A DNA stretch of 33,576 nt from Planctomycetia bacterium. Its GTDB lineage: Bacteria > Planctomycetota > Phycisphaerae > Phycisphaerales > SM1A02. The notes under the pieces are model-generated. The model ran no database searches, was not told where the DNA came from, and saw only the letters and a list, made by a program, of their open reading frames with translations. The stretch covers positions 1 to 33,576 of the forward strand of contig SXOD01000019.1 of the NCBI GenBank assembly GCA_005776885.1, in the 5' to 3' direction. The first letter of the stretch is position 1. The number at the start of each line of letters is the position of its first letter. The position numbers and the translations under genes are program-made. Below are positions 23,319-32,582 of the stretch, one piece after another.

Positions 23319-25292
23319 CTAGACCTGCCGCAGGTACCACCACCACTCGATCGCCAGCATCGCGATGGACGCGAGCAAGAGCCACGGCCAGAGCGCTCGG
23401 CGCCCACCGGTGGAGTTTCCAGCCGATTCGATCGTCGCGCCCATCGATGGCAGCGGCAGCGCCGAGGCCGCGTCAATGCGCGACTCGTCCGGCCCCGGGC
23501 CGCGCACCGCGACCGTGCGGATCGGCGTGCCGCCCGACTGGATCCTCCACAAGCCGATCCGGTCCAGTGGCCCCACGATGGCGAGGCCATCGGCGCCGGA
23601 GGTGGCCTGTCGCACCGTTCCAGACTCGTGGACGGCCGAGATGCTCACGCCAGGCTGGCCTGCTTCCACACGCTCGGATTGCCCCACCTCGCGCGGCTCG
23701 ATCGTGAGAGGGCGCGAGAACGAGGCCAGCCACTGCACGGCGTTGCTCACGAAGTTGAGGAATCCCCGCTGGAACGGCCAGTTGGAATCAAGCGGGTCGA
23801 ACGGGACGATGACCAGCTGCCGACTGGCCCCGACGCTCACCGCGGCCAGCGGCCCCTCGGAGCCCTCGATGATGACCTCGCCTCGCTCGGTGACCACCAT
23901 CGCCGTGTGCGAGTGCACGACCAGTTCGTCCACGGCCACGAACCGCAGCAACGCATGGTCGCCCCGCGTGCCGACGACGACGCTCCCTTCCTTCGCCCCG
24001 AAGGTCTCGACTCCCGGCACGCCGGTCGGGTCGCCAAAGAGCAGGTAGCGGCCAGGCGGAAGCGTCGCCGGAAAGGCTCCTCGGGCCACGACGGCATCGA
24101 AGGACCGGCTGAAGGCGGGATCACCTGCGGCACGCTGCGAGAACTCTTCAGCGGTGAACTCCTCGAGCGATGCGGGGTCCAGGCTCTCCAGCGCAGAGCG
24201 AAGGATAAAGTCGTCCGCACCGAGCAACGCCAGCCTCAGGTCGCGCGGCGGAGGGACGACGAGGGCGGCTCCGTCATCGCCGGGCAAGTCGTCTGGCATG
24301 GTGAATCGAGCCTCGACGACGCCGCCCTCGGGGAGGGCGATCGCCGGAAACGACACTTCCACCTCACCTGGGCGGAGGACGCCATCCACAGTCGCGGCCG
24401 CCGGCATTGCGACGGGCGCAGGCAGGACGCTTCGGGGCAACCCATCCACCACCAGTTCCAGTTCAGCCTCGGTCGGCTGGCTCCCCCAATGAATCAGTCG
24501 TGCGAGCGCCTTGACGAGCGCCGGATCTTCGGGGTCACGGACCATCCCAATCGACGCCACGGAGCGGTTCATCGAATCCGCCGCGCCGACCGAATGAAAC
24601 ACGAGCCGCTCCTCGGGACGCAGCGCGACCTCTGCGAGATCGACGACGCGACCGTCGCTGAAGACCTCGAAGACGACCTCCTCGGGTGCCGCAGCGCCTG
24701 CATCATCGGGATTGGCGGTCGCGAGCGCGCCCCGAACCAGCTCAATCGCCTCGGACAGGCTGGTGGCGCCATCGACGGGCTCGATGGCCTCCACGGCGCG
24801 CGTGGCCTGGTCGGGTCCGTCCGTGAATCCCGACATCACGGCCGGCTGCCCACCAAACGCCACCACCATGATGGATGCCGAGTCCCCCAGCCAGAATCCG
24901 CCGGCGTGGAGCGCAGCGATCCGCTCGGCGGCGGCCTGCTTCGCTGCGTCCAGCCGTGACGGCTGATCGCCATCGACGTCGCGCGCACGCATGGACAGCG
25001 ATCGATCGATGAAGAGTGCATGGCGGCCGGCTCGCGCGCCGGCGTCTGATTCCGGCTGGGCCAGTGCCATGGCCAGGAGCGCCAGCACGATGAGCTGGAG
25101 GAGGAGGAGGACGCTGAATCGCAACCGTTGGAACGGGACGTTGGCGCGCAAGTCCGCTGTGGCCGTTCGCCAGAGCAAGGTGCTTGGCACGGTCCGCGTG
25201 CGGCGCCGGAGCTTGAGTATGTAGAGCGCCAGGAGCGGCGGGAGGATGCTCCCCATGGCGATCAGCCCAGTGACGGGATCAAGCCAAGTCAT
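23319..25292 (-). CDS. BatA-like membrane protein with a von Willebrand A domain
   Basis: This 657-residue protein begins with the BatA/aerotolerance-type N-terminus: two transmembrane helices (about 8-27 and 60-78) around KLRRRTRTVPSTLLW. A VWA domain follows from about 91, with the metal-binding MIDAS motif FIDRSLSM (Asp96, Ser98, Ser100) and later GATSLSEAIELV and VVFEVFSDGR. The remaining part is beta-rich and periplasmic-looking. A C-terminal helix (WPWLLLASIAMLAIEWWWYL) anchors it again. It is the last gene of the operon and its ATG overlaps the DUF58 stop (ATGA, 25289-25292), so translation is coupled. Its partners are MoxR and DUF58, as in Bat-type loci. Exact function is unknown. Confidence 0.9.
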   Translation of the reverse strand: MTWLDPVTGLIAMGSILPPLLALYILKLRRRTRTVPSTLLWRTATADLRANVPFQRLRFSVLLLLQLIVLALLAMALAQPESDAGARAGRHALFIDRSLSMRARDVDGDQPSRLDAAKQAAAERIAALHAGGFWLGDSASIMVVAFGGQPAVMSGFTDGPDQATRAVEAIEPVDGATSLSEAIELVRGALATANPDDAGAAAPEEVVFEVFSDGRVVDLAEVALRPEERLVFHSVGAADSMNRSVASIGMVRDPEDPALVKALARLIHWGSQPTEAELELVVDGLPRSVLPAPVAMPAAATVDGVLRPGEVEVSFPAIALPEGGVVEARFTMPDDLPGDDGAALVVPPPRDLRLALLGADDFILRSALESLDPASLEEFTAEEFSQRAAGDPAFSRSFDAVVARGAFPATLPPGRYLLFGDPTGVPGVETFGAKEGSVVVGTRGDHALLRFVAVDELVVHSHTAMVVTERGEVIIEGSEGPLAAVSVGASRQLVIVPFDPLDSNWPFQRGFLNFVSNAVQWLASFSRPLTIEPREVGQSERVEAGQPGVSISAVHESGTVRQATSGADGLAIVGPLDRIGLWRIQSGGTPIRTVAVRGPGPDESRIDAASALPLPSMGATIESAGNSTGGRRALWPWLLLASIAMLAIEWWWYLRQV

Positions 25293-26185
25293 TTGAGCAG
25301 TCCCCGCCGGCGGAGGTAGGTGAGCAGCAAGTCGTCCATCGGCATGTCGGTCCGCACCTGCATGAAGGTGACGCCGCGCCTCACCGATGCGTCACGCAAG
25401 GCTTCCGTGTGCTGTCGCAGCCGTTCCGCGTAGGCCTCGATGACGCGCGAGGTCATGCTGACTTCCACCGGGGTCCCCAGCTCGCTGTCGATCAGCCGCA
25501 CGTCCCCCGTCAGGACGGAGGCAGGCTCCACCTCCTCGGGGGCAAGGCACTGGATCGCGAACACGTCGAAGCCGCGGCCCGCGATCGCGCGCAGGCCGGC
25601 GTCGGCGCCGTCGGCCAGCATGAAGTCCGAGAGGACCACGAGCACGCCGCGGCCCTGCCCGCCCAGCGCCATCGTGCGCATGGCCTTGGAGAAATCGAAG
25701 GCACCGCCGGACTCGCGCGACAGCAGCCATTCGCCCAGCTCACGGACCCGCCGGCGGCCACGCAGCCCGGTCAGGCGCTCCACGCGATCGCCACCGAACG
25801 CGAAACACCCGACCCGTGACTGGTTGACCAGCCCGATGTATCCCAGCGACATAGCGAGCCGGCGCACGAAGTCAAACTTCCTGGGTGTCCCCGCATCCAT
25901 CGAGGTGCTGCAATCGATGGCAAAGAGCAGTGACAGGTCTTCTTCCTCCAGGAACAGCTTGAGGAAGAGCCGATCGAGCCGACCGTAGATGTTCCAGTCG
26001 ACGAATCGCAGGTCGTCGCCGGGCACATAGGGCCGGAAGTCGGCGAACTCCACGCTCTGCCCGCGTCGGCGTGACCGTCGCTCGCCCTGGACCTTTCCCA
26101 TGAACACCTTGCGGCTCACGACGTCCAGCGTGTCAAGCCGGGCCATGAGGCGCGAGTCGAGCAGTTCATCGACTCGCTTCATCAT
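25289..26185 (-). CDS. DUF58 protein (VWA-like, MoxR-associated)
   Basis: This 298-residue protein has the DUF58 hallmark FRPYVPGDDLRFVDWNIYGR (50-69) and the preceding GQSVEFADFR. A VWA-like region begins at about 88, with MIDAS LLFAIDCSTSM (Asp91, Ser93, Ser95). GVLVVLSDFM and the GVTFMQVRTDMPMDDLLLTYL end also match. No membrane segment is visible, so it is probably cytoplasmic. It overlaps MoxR by an ATGA (26182-26185) and the BatA-like gene by another at its other end. DUF58 proteins are thought to act with MoxR ATPases in the assembly or metal loading of partner proteins; that is family knowledge, not something shown here. Confidence 0.94.
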   Translation of the reverse strand: MMKRVDELLDSRLMARLDTLDVVSRKVFMGKVQGERRSRRRGQSVEFADFRPYVPGDDLRFVDWNIYGRLDRLFLKLFLEEEDLSLLFAIDCSTSMDAGTPRKFDFVRRLAMSLGYIGLVNQSRVGCFAFGGDRVERLTGLRGRRRVRELGEWLLSRESGGAFDFSKAMRTMALGGQGRGVLVVLSDFMLADGADAGLRAIAGRGFDVFAIQCLAPEEVEPASVLTGDVRLIDSELGTPVEVSMTSRVIEAYAERLRQHTEALRDASVRRGVTFMQVRTDMPMDDLLLTYLRRRGLLK

Positions 26186-27234
26186 GCCGGCACCTGCGAC
26201 GGCTGGGGTACGCGCGGGACCATGGCGAGCAGTGAATCGATGAGTGCATCGACGGTCCGCCCCTCGGCCTCGGCCTCGAAGCTGCGAGCGATGCGATGGC
26301 GCAAGCTGGCCTTGGCCATCGCGGCCACGTCCACGGTGCCGACGGCGTGGCGTCCGTCGAGGAGTGCCCTGACCTTGGCGGTTGACACCATCGCCTGCAG
26401 GGCGCGTGGACTGGCACCGGCGGCGATGAACCGGCGCAACGGAGGCGGACAGTGCTCGCCGTCTGGGTGCGTGGCGAGCACCAGTCGAATCGCGTAGTCC
26501 TCCACGTGCGGCGCCACCGCCACCTGCCGCGCCAGTGCCATCGCGGCGTCGATGCCCGCGGCATCCAGCACGGGCGTCACCTCTGGCCCAACGTGGCTGG
26601 TGGTGCGGTCGAGAACCTCGCGCAGCGCCTCACGGTCCACGCCTGGAACGAGCACCTTGAGCAGAAAGCGATCCAACTGTGCCTCGGGCAGCGGATAGGT
26701 CCCCTCTTGCTCGATCGGGTTCGGCGTGGCCAGCACGAAACACGGCCGGGGCACCGAGCGAGTCTCGCCCCCAGCCGACACCTGTCGTTCCTGCATCGCC
26801 TCAAGGAGGGCCGACTGGCTCTTCGGGGTGGCTCGATTGATCTCGTCGACCAGCACAAGCTGGTGGAAGATTGGTCCCGTGCGGAAGACCTGCTGCCGGC
26901 GATGCGTCGCCGGGTCCTCGGCGATCACGATCGTCCCCGTGATGTCGGCGGGCATGATGTCCGGGGTGCACTGGATCCGCCCAAAACTCAGCGAGAGAGC
27001 CTGTCCAAGCGTGCGGACAAGCAACGTCTTCCCCAGGCCCGGCATGCCCTCGAGCAGCACATGGCCGCCGGCGAGCAGCGCGATCAACACGTCCCGGACG
27101 ACCGCCGACTGCCCCACCACCGCCTGCTCTGTCTGCGCCTGCAGACGCGCGGCCGTTTCGCGGAACGATTCACACGCGGTGCGGACGTCGTCCTCACTCA
27201 TCGGTGCCTTCATCGATTGGTCATTCGTCACCAT
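26182..27234 (-). CDS. MoxR family AAA+ ATPase
   Basis: This 350-residue AAA+ ATPase has Walker A GMPGLGKT (63-70), Walker B LVLVDEINR (126-134) and the MoxR-typical sequences RIQCTPDIMPADITG (86-100), FRTGPIFHQLVLVDE, SQSALLEAMQERQV and the sensor-1 LATPNPIEQEGTYPLPEAQ. ASPRALQAM is the sensor-2 region. MoxR ATPases serve as chaperones with VWA partners, both of which are encoded on either side. The ATG at 27234 is favoured by an upstream GAGGTGG Shine-Dalgarno (about 27238-27244). It overlaps the upstream VWA gene by 14 bp. A second ATG at 27213 lacks such a site. Confidence 0.96.
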   Translation of the reverse strand: MVTNDQSMKAPMSEDDVRTACESFRETAARLQAQTEQAVVGQSAVVRDVLIALLAGGHVLLEGMPGLGKTLLVRTLGQALSLSFGRIQCTPDIMPADITGTIVIAEDPATHRRQQVFRTGPIFHQLVLVDEINRATPKSQSALLEAMQERQVSAGGETRSVPRPCFVLATPNPIEQEGTYPLPEAQLDRFLLKVLVPGVDREALREVLDRTTSHVGPEVTPVLDAAGIDAAMALARQVAVAPHVEDYAIRLVLATHPDGEHCPPPLRRFIAAGASPRALQAMVSTAKVRALLDGRHAVGTVDVAAMAKASLRHRIARSFEAEAEGRTVDALIDSLLAMVPRVPQPSQVPA

Positions 27235-30220
27235 GATCCACCTCTCGACGCGCTCGCTCGCGAGCCTGGCGCAGTCGTTCAAGCGGTGACAGCGACGCGG
27301 GGTCTGGCCCGGGGATCTCTGGCGCGTGAGGTCCGGGCTCCTGGGACGGTGGGGACGGGCGGGTCGATGGTCCCTCGCTGGCCGACGTGGTGGTGCCGTC
27401 TCGCGGCGACGGGGGCCGTGGATGCTGGCGCCTTGATCCCGCCGGCGACGATGCCGGCGATTGCGCGGTGCTGGCCTCACCGGACCGAGCGCGACGGAGC
27501 GCATCAACGCCACCCGTGGAACCGGTCCCGGTCGACCCCAGCACCCGAGTGGCCAGCGATCTCGCCTCCTCTCGCTCCACCACCAGCCGCCGGACGGCCA
27601 CGTCCACGACGAGGAGGATCGCGGCAGCCAGCGCAAGCAGGTCCCAGATCCGCCGCTGCGAAGTCGGGACCGAGAGCCCCTCGGCCAGGAAGACGTTGCT
27701 CGCGGGGGCCGCGTCCAGCGCGAGTACGCGACCGCCCGTCAATTCCGCCACCTCACGCAACAGCACGGCGTTGTCTCGTGTGGCGGCATACTCACGCGGG
27801 TAAGGGGCGCTCACCGCCGCATGGAGGACACCGCCCCCGGTCCCCGACGCATTCGTGAGCGGAACCTGCACGAGGTACGCGCCCCGCGCCGACATCGTGT
27901 GGCTCCCGCGCCATCTCCCGGGCGCCACCTGCTCCAACCGGATGGACTGCGACGTGCCATCGGGCTCCAGCACCGCAGCGGATCGACCCGCCACCCGGGA
28001 CTCACCGACGCCCGTCTCCACCTCGACGGTGACCTCGTCACCCTCGACCCAAGCGCGCATCGCGACGTCCTGCGGCGCGGGCGGGCGCATGAGCCATCGG
28101 ACGCATCGTTCCACGAAGGGCTGGAGGCCCGACCAGTTGGCCCAGGCCGAACCCCATCGTCCGGCCAAGTCGGTGGTCAGGGCCGCCGCGCGCCCCGTCC
28201 CGTGGTTCCACCACGCGAAGATCGGGTCGTCGTACCTGCGCCCTGGATTCCTGGCGTCGGCGGACAGGTTCACCATGCCAACCTGCGCCAACCCGCCGCG
28301 GGGGATGGTGACGACATATCCGCCGATGGGGGGCACGCCCGAGACGCCGGCCATGGGCCCACTGGTGGCCGGCATGACGCTGGGCTGAAAGTCGCCTTCG
28401 ACGATGAGGCTGCGCGAGACCATCGTCGCTTCCTTGGTCACCACCTTGGGGAGGAGCTTGGGGTTGATCACGTTGTGAAAGGTGCCGCCGGTCTGCTCGG
28501 CGACGGCACGCATGTTCTGCAGGTCGGTGGTGGTGCCGTGTCCCGCGACCATGACTGTCGTGATCGTGATGCCATCGGACCGGAACTTGTCCAGGAGCGA
28601 TTGCTGCGGCGGGCTTGGGTCGCCGTCGGAGATGATGATCGCGTGGCGCTGGCCGGCCTTGACCGAGAGCAGGCCTTCGTAGGCCAGCTGGAGTGATGAC
28701 TCGAAATCGGGCATGTCGCCCACGCTCATCGTTCGCGCCACGGTCCGAGCCCGCGACTTGTCTCCCGCCAGCTGCATCGGCAGTTGCCACGAGGATCCGT
28801 TGGCGCCGTCTCCCCAGGAGAACGAGACGATGCCCAAGTAGTCCTGCGCGCTCAGTGTGTCGATCGCCGCCAGCGCGATCTGTTCTGCCCAGTAGTTGCC
28901 CTCAGGCAGTTCGCATGAGTGCATCACCAGCGCCAACGCGCCTCGCGGGAGCTCGCGGGTCGCGGGGGGATCCAGCTTCATCGGCAAGACATCCGCGGTC
29001 TCGCTCCCGATCCATCCACCCGCGCCGTAGGCATGGTCGCCACCAAGCACGAGGAGGCCGCCGCCAAGATCCTCGACGTAGGACTTGATCGCGCGGTCGA
29101 GTTGGTTGGAGATGTCAAACCGAGCGACGTTGGCCAGGATGACCGCGTCATACGAGGTCAGCGAGAGCGGGTCGGCGAGCGAGGCCGGCTCGACCACGTC
29201 GACGTCGACCTGCGCGGAGCGGAGCGCGGACACGATGACGGCACTCTCGGCACCGCCCTGCCCCACGCTGGGGTCGATGACCAGCACGCGCCCCTCGCCG
29301 CCGGCGAAGATGATCGCCTCCCCTGCGTTGTTCTGGACGAGTGCGTCGCCACTTCCCTCGCCGGGGACAAACGTCACGCGGTACCGAGAAGCTCCCGCAT
29401 GCAGCAGCTCCACGGGGAGCCGAACCGTGTTGCTCCCGGCTTCCAGCGCGAGTGGCATGCCATCCCCGGGGGCGCTGGGGGAAAGGTCGATTGGAACGCT
29501 GTCCTGCCACAGGAAGAGCTTGCCAGAGTCGACCTTCGGCGAGCGGATCACCACTCGAAGGTCTATGGGCTGGCCGACGCGACCGCGCACCGGAGCCTGC
29601 ACCGACTCGAGGACGACCTCGGCGTCCCGGCGGTACGGCAGCGGAACCACGTCGATTGGAATGCCGGCGGCGCGTGCCGCGGTCGCCGCCTCGCGGAGGG
29701 ACCCGACGGTCTCGTTCCCATCGCTCACCAGCAGCAGGCGATTGCTGGTGTCCGCCGGGAGGAGGGCCATGGCCCGTCGCACCGCACCCTCGAGGTTGGT
29801 GGCGTCGCGATCGGTGAGGCCTGCGTCGCTCAGGTTGCCCGGTGCCGAGCTGGGCATGTTGAGCGTCACGGCATCGCGGCCCGCGGTCACCAGCCCAAGT
29901 CGGTCGATGGGACGCTCGCGAGTGGCCAGCACCTCCTCCACCATGCGAAACGCCGAAGCCTGAAGCTCCGCGGGGACGGAATCGCTCACGTCCAGGATCG
30001 CGATCGTAGAGACCCCTTCGCCCTTGCGCCGGGCCGTCGGCTGCGCAAGGCTGAGCGCAATGGTCGCGATGAGGATGCTCCGCACGAGCACGGCGGCCGT
30101 GGCACGTCGGCTGCCGATCGCGGCTCGTCGTCGCCAGGCGAGAAACCCCAGCAGCGGAACCAGCAGCAACAGGACCAGCGCAACGGGCCGCTCAACCGCG
30201 AACTCGTAACCATCTCCCAT
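27221..30220 (-). CDS. Large VWA / glutamine-amidotransferase-like membrane protein
   Basis: This 999-residue protein has two N-terminal membrane helices (about 11-28 and 42-60) and a first VWA domain from about 71, with an intact MIDAS (Asp77, Ser79, Ser81 in ILDVSDSV) and RLLLVSDGNET. A beta-rich segment leads to an amidotransferase-like region (about 340-415; YDAVILANVARFD, GGGLLVLGGDHAYGAGGW). A second VWA-like domain (about 428-560; HAIIISDGDPSP) has ALVMHSCELPEGN where a DxSxS motif would stand, so its metal site looks lost. After a further beta-rich part comes a C-terminal helix (about 860-876). The tail (about 895-965) is Ser/Pro/Arg-rich and low in complexity. ATG 30220 is chosen because it opens the first helix; the frame reaches further back into the previous gene. 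Spacing to that gene is 13 bp. Confidence 0.88.
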   Translation of the reverse strand: MGDGYEFAVERPVALVLLLLVPLLGFLAWRRRAAIGSRRATAAVLVRSILIATIALSLAQPTARRKGEGVSTIAILDVSDSVPAELQASAFRMVEEVLATRERPIDRLGLVTAGRDAVTLNMPSSAPGNLSDAGLTDRDATNLEGAVRRAMALLPADTSNRLLLVSDGNETVGSLREAATAARAAGIPIDVVPLPYRRDAEVVLESVQAPVRGRVGQPIDLRVVIRSPKVDSGKLFLWQDSVPIDLSPSAPGDGMPLALEAGSNTVRLPVELLHAGASRYRVTFVPGEGSGDALVQNNAGEAIIFAGGEGRVLVIDPSVGQGGAESAVIVSALRSAQVDVDVVEPASLADPLSLTSYDAVILANVARFDISNQLDRAIKSYVEDLGGGLLVLGGDHAYGAGGWIGSETADVLPMKLDPPATRELPRGALALVMHSCELPEGNYWAEQIALAAIDTLSAQDYLGIVSFSWGDGANGSSWQLPMQLAGDKSRARTVARTMSVGDMPDFESSLQLAYEGLLSVKAGQRHAIIISDGDPSPPQQSLLDKFRSDGITITTVMVAGHGTTTDLQNMRAVAEQTGGTFHNVINPKLLPKVVTKEATMVSRSLIVEGDFQPSVMPATSGPMAGVSGVPPIGGYVVTIPRGGLAQVGMVNLSADARNPGRRYDDPIFAWWNHGTGRAAALTTDLAGRWGSAWANWSGLQPFVERCVRWLMRPPAPQDVAMRAWVEGDEVTVEVETGVGESRVAGRSAAVLEPDGTSQSIRLEQVAPGRWRGSHTMSARGAYLVQVPLTNASGTGGGVLHAAVSAPYPREYAATRDNAVLLREVAELTGGRVLALDAAPASNVFLAEGLSVPTSQRRIWDLLALAAAILLVVDVAVRRLVVEREEARSLATRVLGSTGTGSTGGVDALRRARSGEASTAQSPASSPAGSRRQHPRPPSPRDGTTTSASEGPSTRPSPPSQEPGPHAPEIPGPDPASLSPLERLRQARERARREVDHGDE

Positions 30221-30233
30221 GTGGGTCGCGAGT

Positions 30234-32582
30234 CTACGGTTGCACGACCTGCACGCGCCCGTTCCGAGCGTCGCAGACCAAGAGCTGTCCACCCCGGACA
30301 GCCACGGCCCACGGCGTGGCGAACTGGCCCGGATGCACACCGCCGCCCCCGATGGTCTTGAAGGCCTCGCCCCCTGCCAGGTCGATCACCTGGAGGCGAT
30401 TGGCACCGAACTCGCAGACGACCAGCTGATGCTCCCCGAGTCGATCGACGCCGTACGGGTACCACAGTTCCCCCGGCGCGGTGCCGGGCCTGCCGATCGA
30501 GCGGACGATCCGGCCGTCGAGGTCCAGCTCGGCCACGCGGTGGTGGCATGCGTCCGCGACGTAGATCCGCCCGGCGGCCTCATCAAGCACGATGGCCTGC
30601 GGACGGTCAAGCTGGGGAACGCCTGTCGAGCGCTCTCGTTCGAACCCGTCGAGGTCCAGCGCCCCGCGCGTGCCGATCGACCGGATCCAGGAACCGTCCG
30701 GGCCGAACTCCTGCAGTCGATCATTCCCGCCGTACTCGCTCACGAGGATGCGACCGTCCGACCGGACCGCCACGTCCGTCGGGTAGATGAACTCGCCATC
30801 GCCTGTCCCGCCCTTCCCGATCACCTGCATGAGCGAACCGCTCCGGTCAAATCGGACGACCCGATGTTCATGGGTATCGGCCACCCAGATCGACCCATCG
30901 GGGCCGACCGTGACGCCCGTCGGCATGCCGTGTTCCGTGTGTGGCATCCGCCACCACTCGATCAGCGATCCGTCAGCCGCGAAGCGCTGCACCCGGCCCG
31001 TCTTGTCGATCACCACGAACGAACCGTCGGACGGATCGACGGTGAGCGCCCGTGGCATCTCGAAGCAGCCGGGAGCGCGGCCCGGCGCGCCATGGACGGC
31101 GATGACCTCAGCGCGGGCACCGTCCGCCGACGGCTCATCGCACTCGCCGCACCCCGCACAGGGGAACACCATCCCACACGCCGCACACAGGAGGAGGCTT
31201 CGTGCGCGGCGTCGTAGCTGGGACACCCCTGCCACGGCCACGGCAAGCAGGACAAACACCACCACCAACGGGAGCACAAGGATCACTGGGCCCGGACGCT
31301 GGTAGTGGAGTGCATCCACCAGGCGGGTGGCCAACCGGTCGGCACCGACGGGTTCGAGGAGTGACGAGAGCGAGACGTCGGTGAAGGCCAGGAAAGCACC
31401 GGCCACGAAGAGCGTGGCACCCAGTCGCCAGGCGGCTGGCCGGATCGCACAGGCCACTGCCATGGCACCGCCGCGGAGACGGGCCGCGTCGACAGACTCC
31501 TGGGGCTGCGCTGCCGCAGCGAGCATCGCACCGATCCACGCCAAGCCGCCAACGCGAATCACGTGGCCGGCGAGAAGCGCCATCCACTCGTGCCCAATCG
31601 CGTGGCACGCCAGGGCCACCAACGCAGCCGGAATCGCCAGGGAAAGCATTGCGATGGCCGAGGCTGCCATCAGGAGCCAAGTCGGTCGTGGTCGGACCAC
31701 GATCCACACGAAGCACGCCATCGCACCAACCGCGACGGCACACCCAGCCACACCGGCCTCAGCGGCGGATCGCACGAGTCCGTGCACATGTTCCGCCCGG
31801 AGTGGCTCCGCATCGTTCCACGCGACAGCCAGCCACAGCACGGGAGCCACTGCCGCCAGGACTCCGATGGGGAGGATCCAGCCCGACGCGCCATCACGGC
31901 ATGCGCCATTCCTCCCTGTGGCGGTCGCCGCCCGACGCGCAAGCCATCGCACCCCGACCACGCTCAGCAGGATGGCCCCCGCCGCCGCGACCGCGAGCAG
32001 CGGAACGGCCAGCAGGATGACCTCTTCCGCGGGGGTCCGCAGCGCAACGAGCGATCGCAGCTCGAACGGAATCGTCCGGACTTGGGCCAGATCGAAGGCG
32101 GTCGATTCCCCCAGCAACACGAGCGAGACCATAAGCCCTCCGACCGCCGCACCGACCGCAAGGCGATGGGCGTCCAGCAGCACCCTCCGCCAGCCGCGTG
32201 CGCCGTCGAGTGTGGCGACGTCGTCGTGGTCGGCTCGCTGGTCCCACCACACGCACACCAGCGTCGCCAGGGACCCACCCCACACCGTGAGCGCCACCGC
32301 GAGTGCCGCAGGACGCGACGATTCTGCTGGGCCTCCACCCGCCGGTGCGATCATCGAACCCAGCACTCGATCGGGCGCCAACAGCGACCATATTCCAAAC
32401 CAAGTCGTGAATGGTGGCACCAGGGCACCCAGCACAATCACCCACCACTTCACCGATGCGGCTCGAATGCGCGGCGCAGCAAGCATGGCCACCACTGTTG
32501 ATGCCAGTCCGACTCCCACGACCCACGCGGCCGTTCTGGCGCACGTCAGCCACCAGGGCTCCATCAAGAGCGCCTCACCCAC
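30234..32582 (-). CDS. ABC transporter permease fused to an NHL-repeat beta-propeller
   Basis: One unbroken 782-codon frame joins two different proteins. Residues 1-455 form a multi-helix permease (ten or so hydrophobic segments) of the iron(III)/thiamine-type binding-protein-dependent group. ESTAFDLAQVRTIPFELRS (159-177) and an EAA-loop-like DAARLRGGAMAVACAIRP (365-382) are visible. Residues about 490-782 form an NHL propeller of about six blades (for example RALTVDPSDGSFVVIDKTGR, GVTVGPDGSIWVADTHEHR, DVAVRSDGRILVSEYGGNDR, AIVLDEAAGRIYVADACHHR). The joint at 453-483 looks like a lipoprotein signal: basic LRRRARS, a hydrophobic run, then CAGCGE. An in-frame GTG at codon 453 (31224-31226) could start a separate propeller protein. 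Start is GTG 32582, or ATG 32564. It overlaps the solute-binding gene by 8 bp. No ATPase gene is in the window. Confidence 0.85.
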   Translation of the reverse strand: MGEALLMEPWWLTCARTAAWVVGVGLASTVVAMLAAPRIRAASVKWWVIVLGALVPPFTTWFGIWSLLAPDRVLGSMIAPAGGGPAESSRPAALAVALTVWGGSLATLVCVWWDQRADHDDVATLDGARGWRRVLLDAHRLAVGAAVGGLMVSLVLLGESTAFDLAQVRTIPFELRSLVALRTPAEEVILLAVPLLAVAAAGAILLSVVGVRWLARRAATATGRNGACRDGASGWILPIGVLAAVAPVLWLAVAWNDAEPLRAEHVHGLVRSAAEAGVAGCAVAVGAMACFVWIVVRPRPTWLLMAASAIAMLSLAIPAALVALACHAIGHEWMALLAGHVIRVGGLAWIGAMLAAAAQPQESVDAARLRGGAMAVACAIRPAAWRLGATLFVAGAFLAFTDVSLSSLLEPVGADRLATRLVDALHYQRPGPVILVLPLVVVFVLLAVAVAGVSQLRRRARSLLLCAACGMVFPCAGCGECDEPSADGARAEVIAVHGAPGRAPGCFEMPRALTVDPSDGSFVVIDKTGRVQRFAADGSLIEWWRMPHTEHGMPTGVTVGPDGSIWVADTHEHRVVRFDRSGSLMQVIGKGGTGDGEFIYPTDVAVRSDGRILVSEYGGNDRLQEFGPDGSWIRSIGTRGALDLDGFERERSTGVPQLDRPQAIVLDEAAGRIYVADACHHRVAELDLDGRIVRSIGRPGTAPGELWYPYGVDRLGEHQLVVCEFGANRLQVIDLAGGEAFKTIGGGGVHPGQFATPWAVAVRGGQLLVCDARNGRVQVVQP

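Noticed and set aside
22872-24959. A 695-codon plus-strand frame
   Set aside because: It runs out of frame through the TPR-YggX gene and antisense through the BatA-like gene, both well supported. The composition is Arg/Ser/Gly biased.
28919-30361. A 480-codon plus-strand frame
   Set aside because: It is antisense to the large VWA protein, whose helices and motifs are clear.
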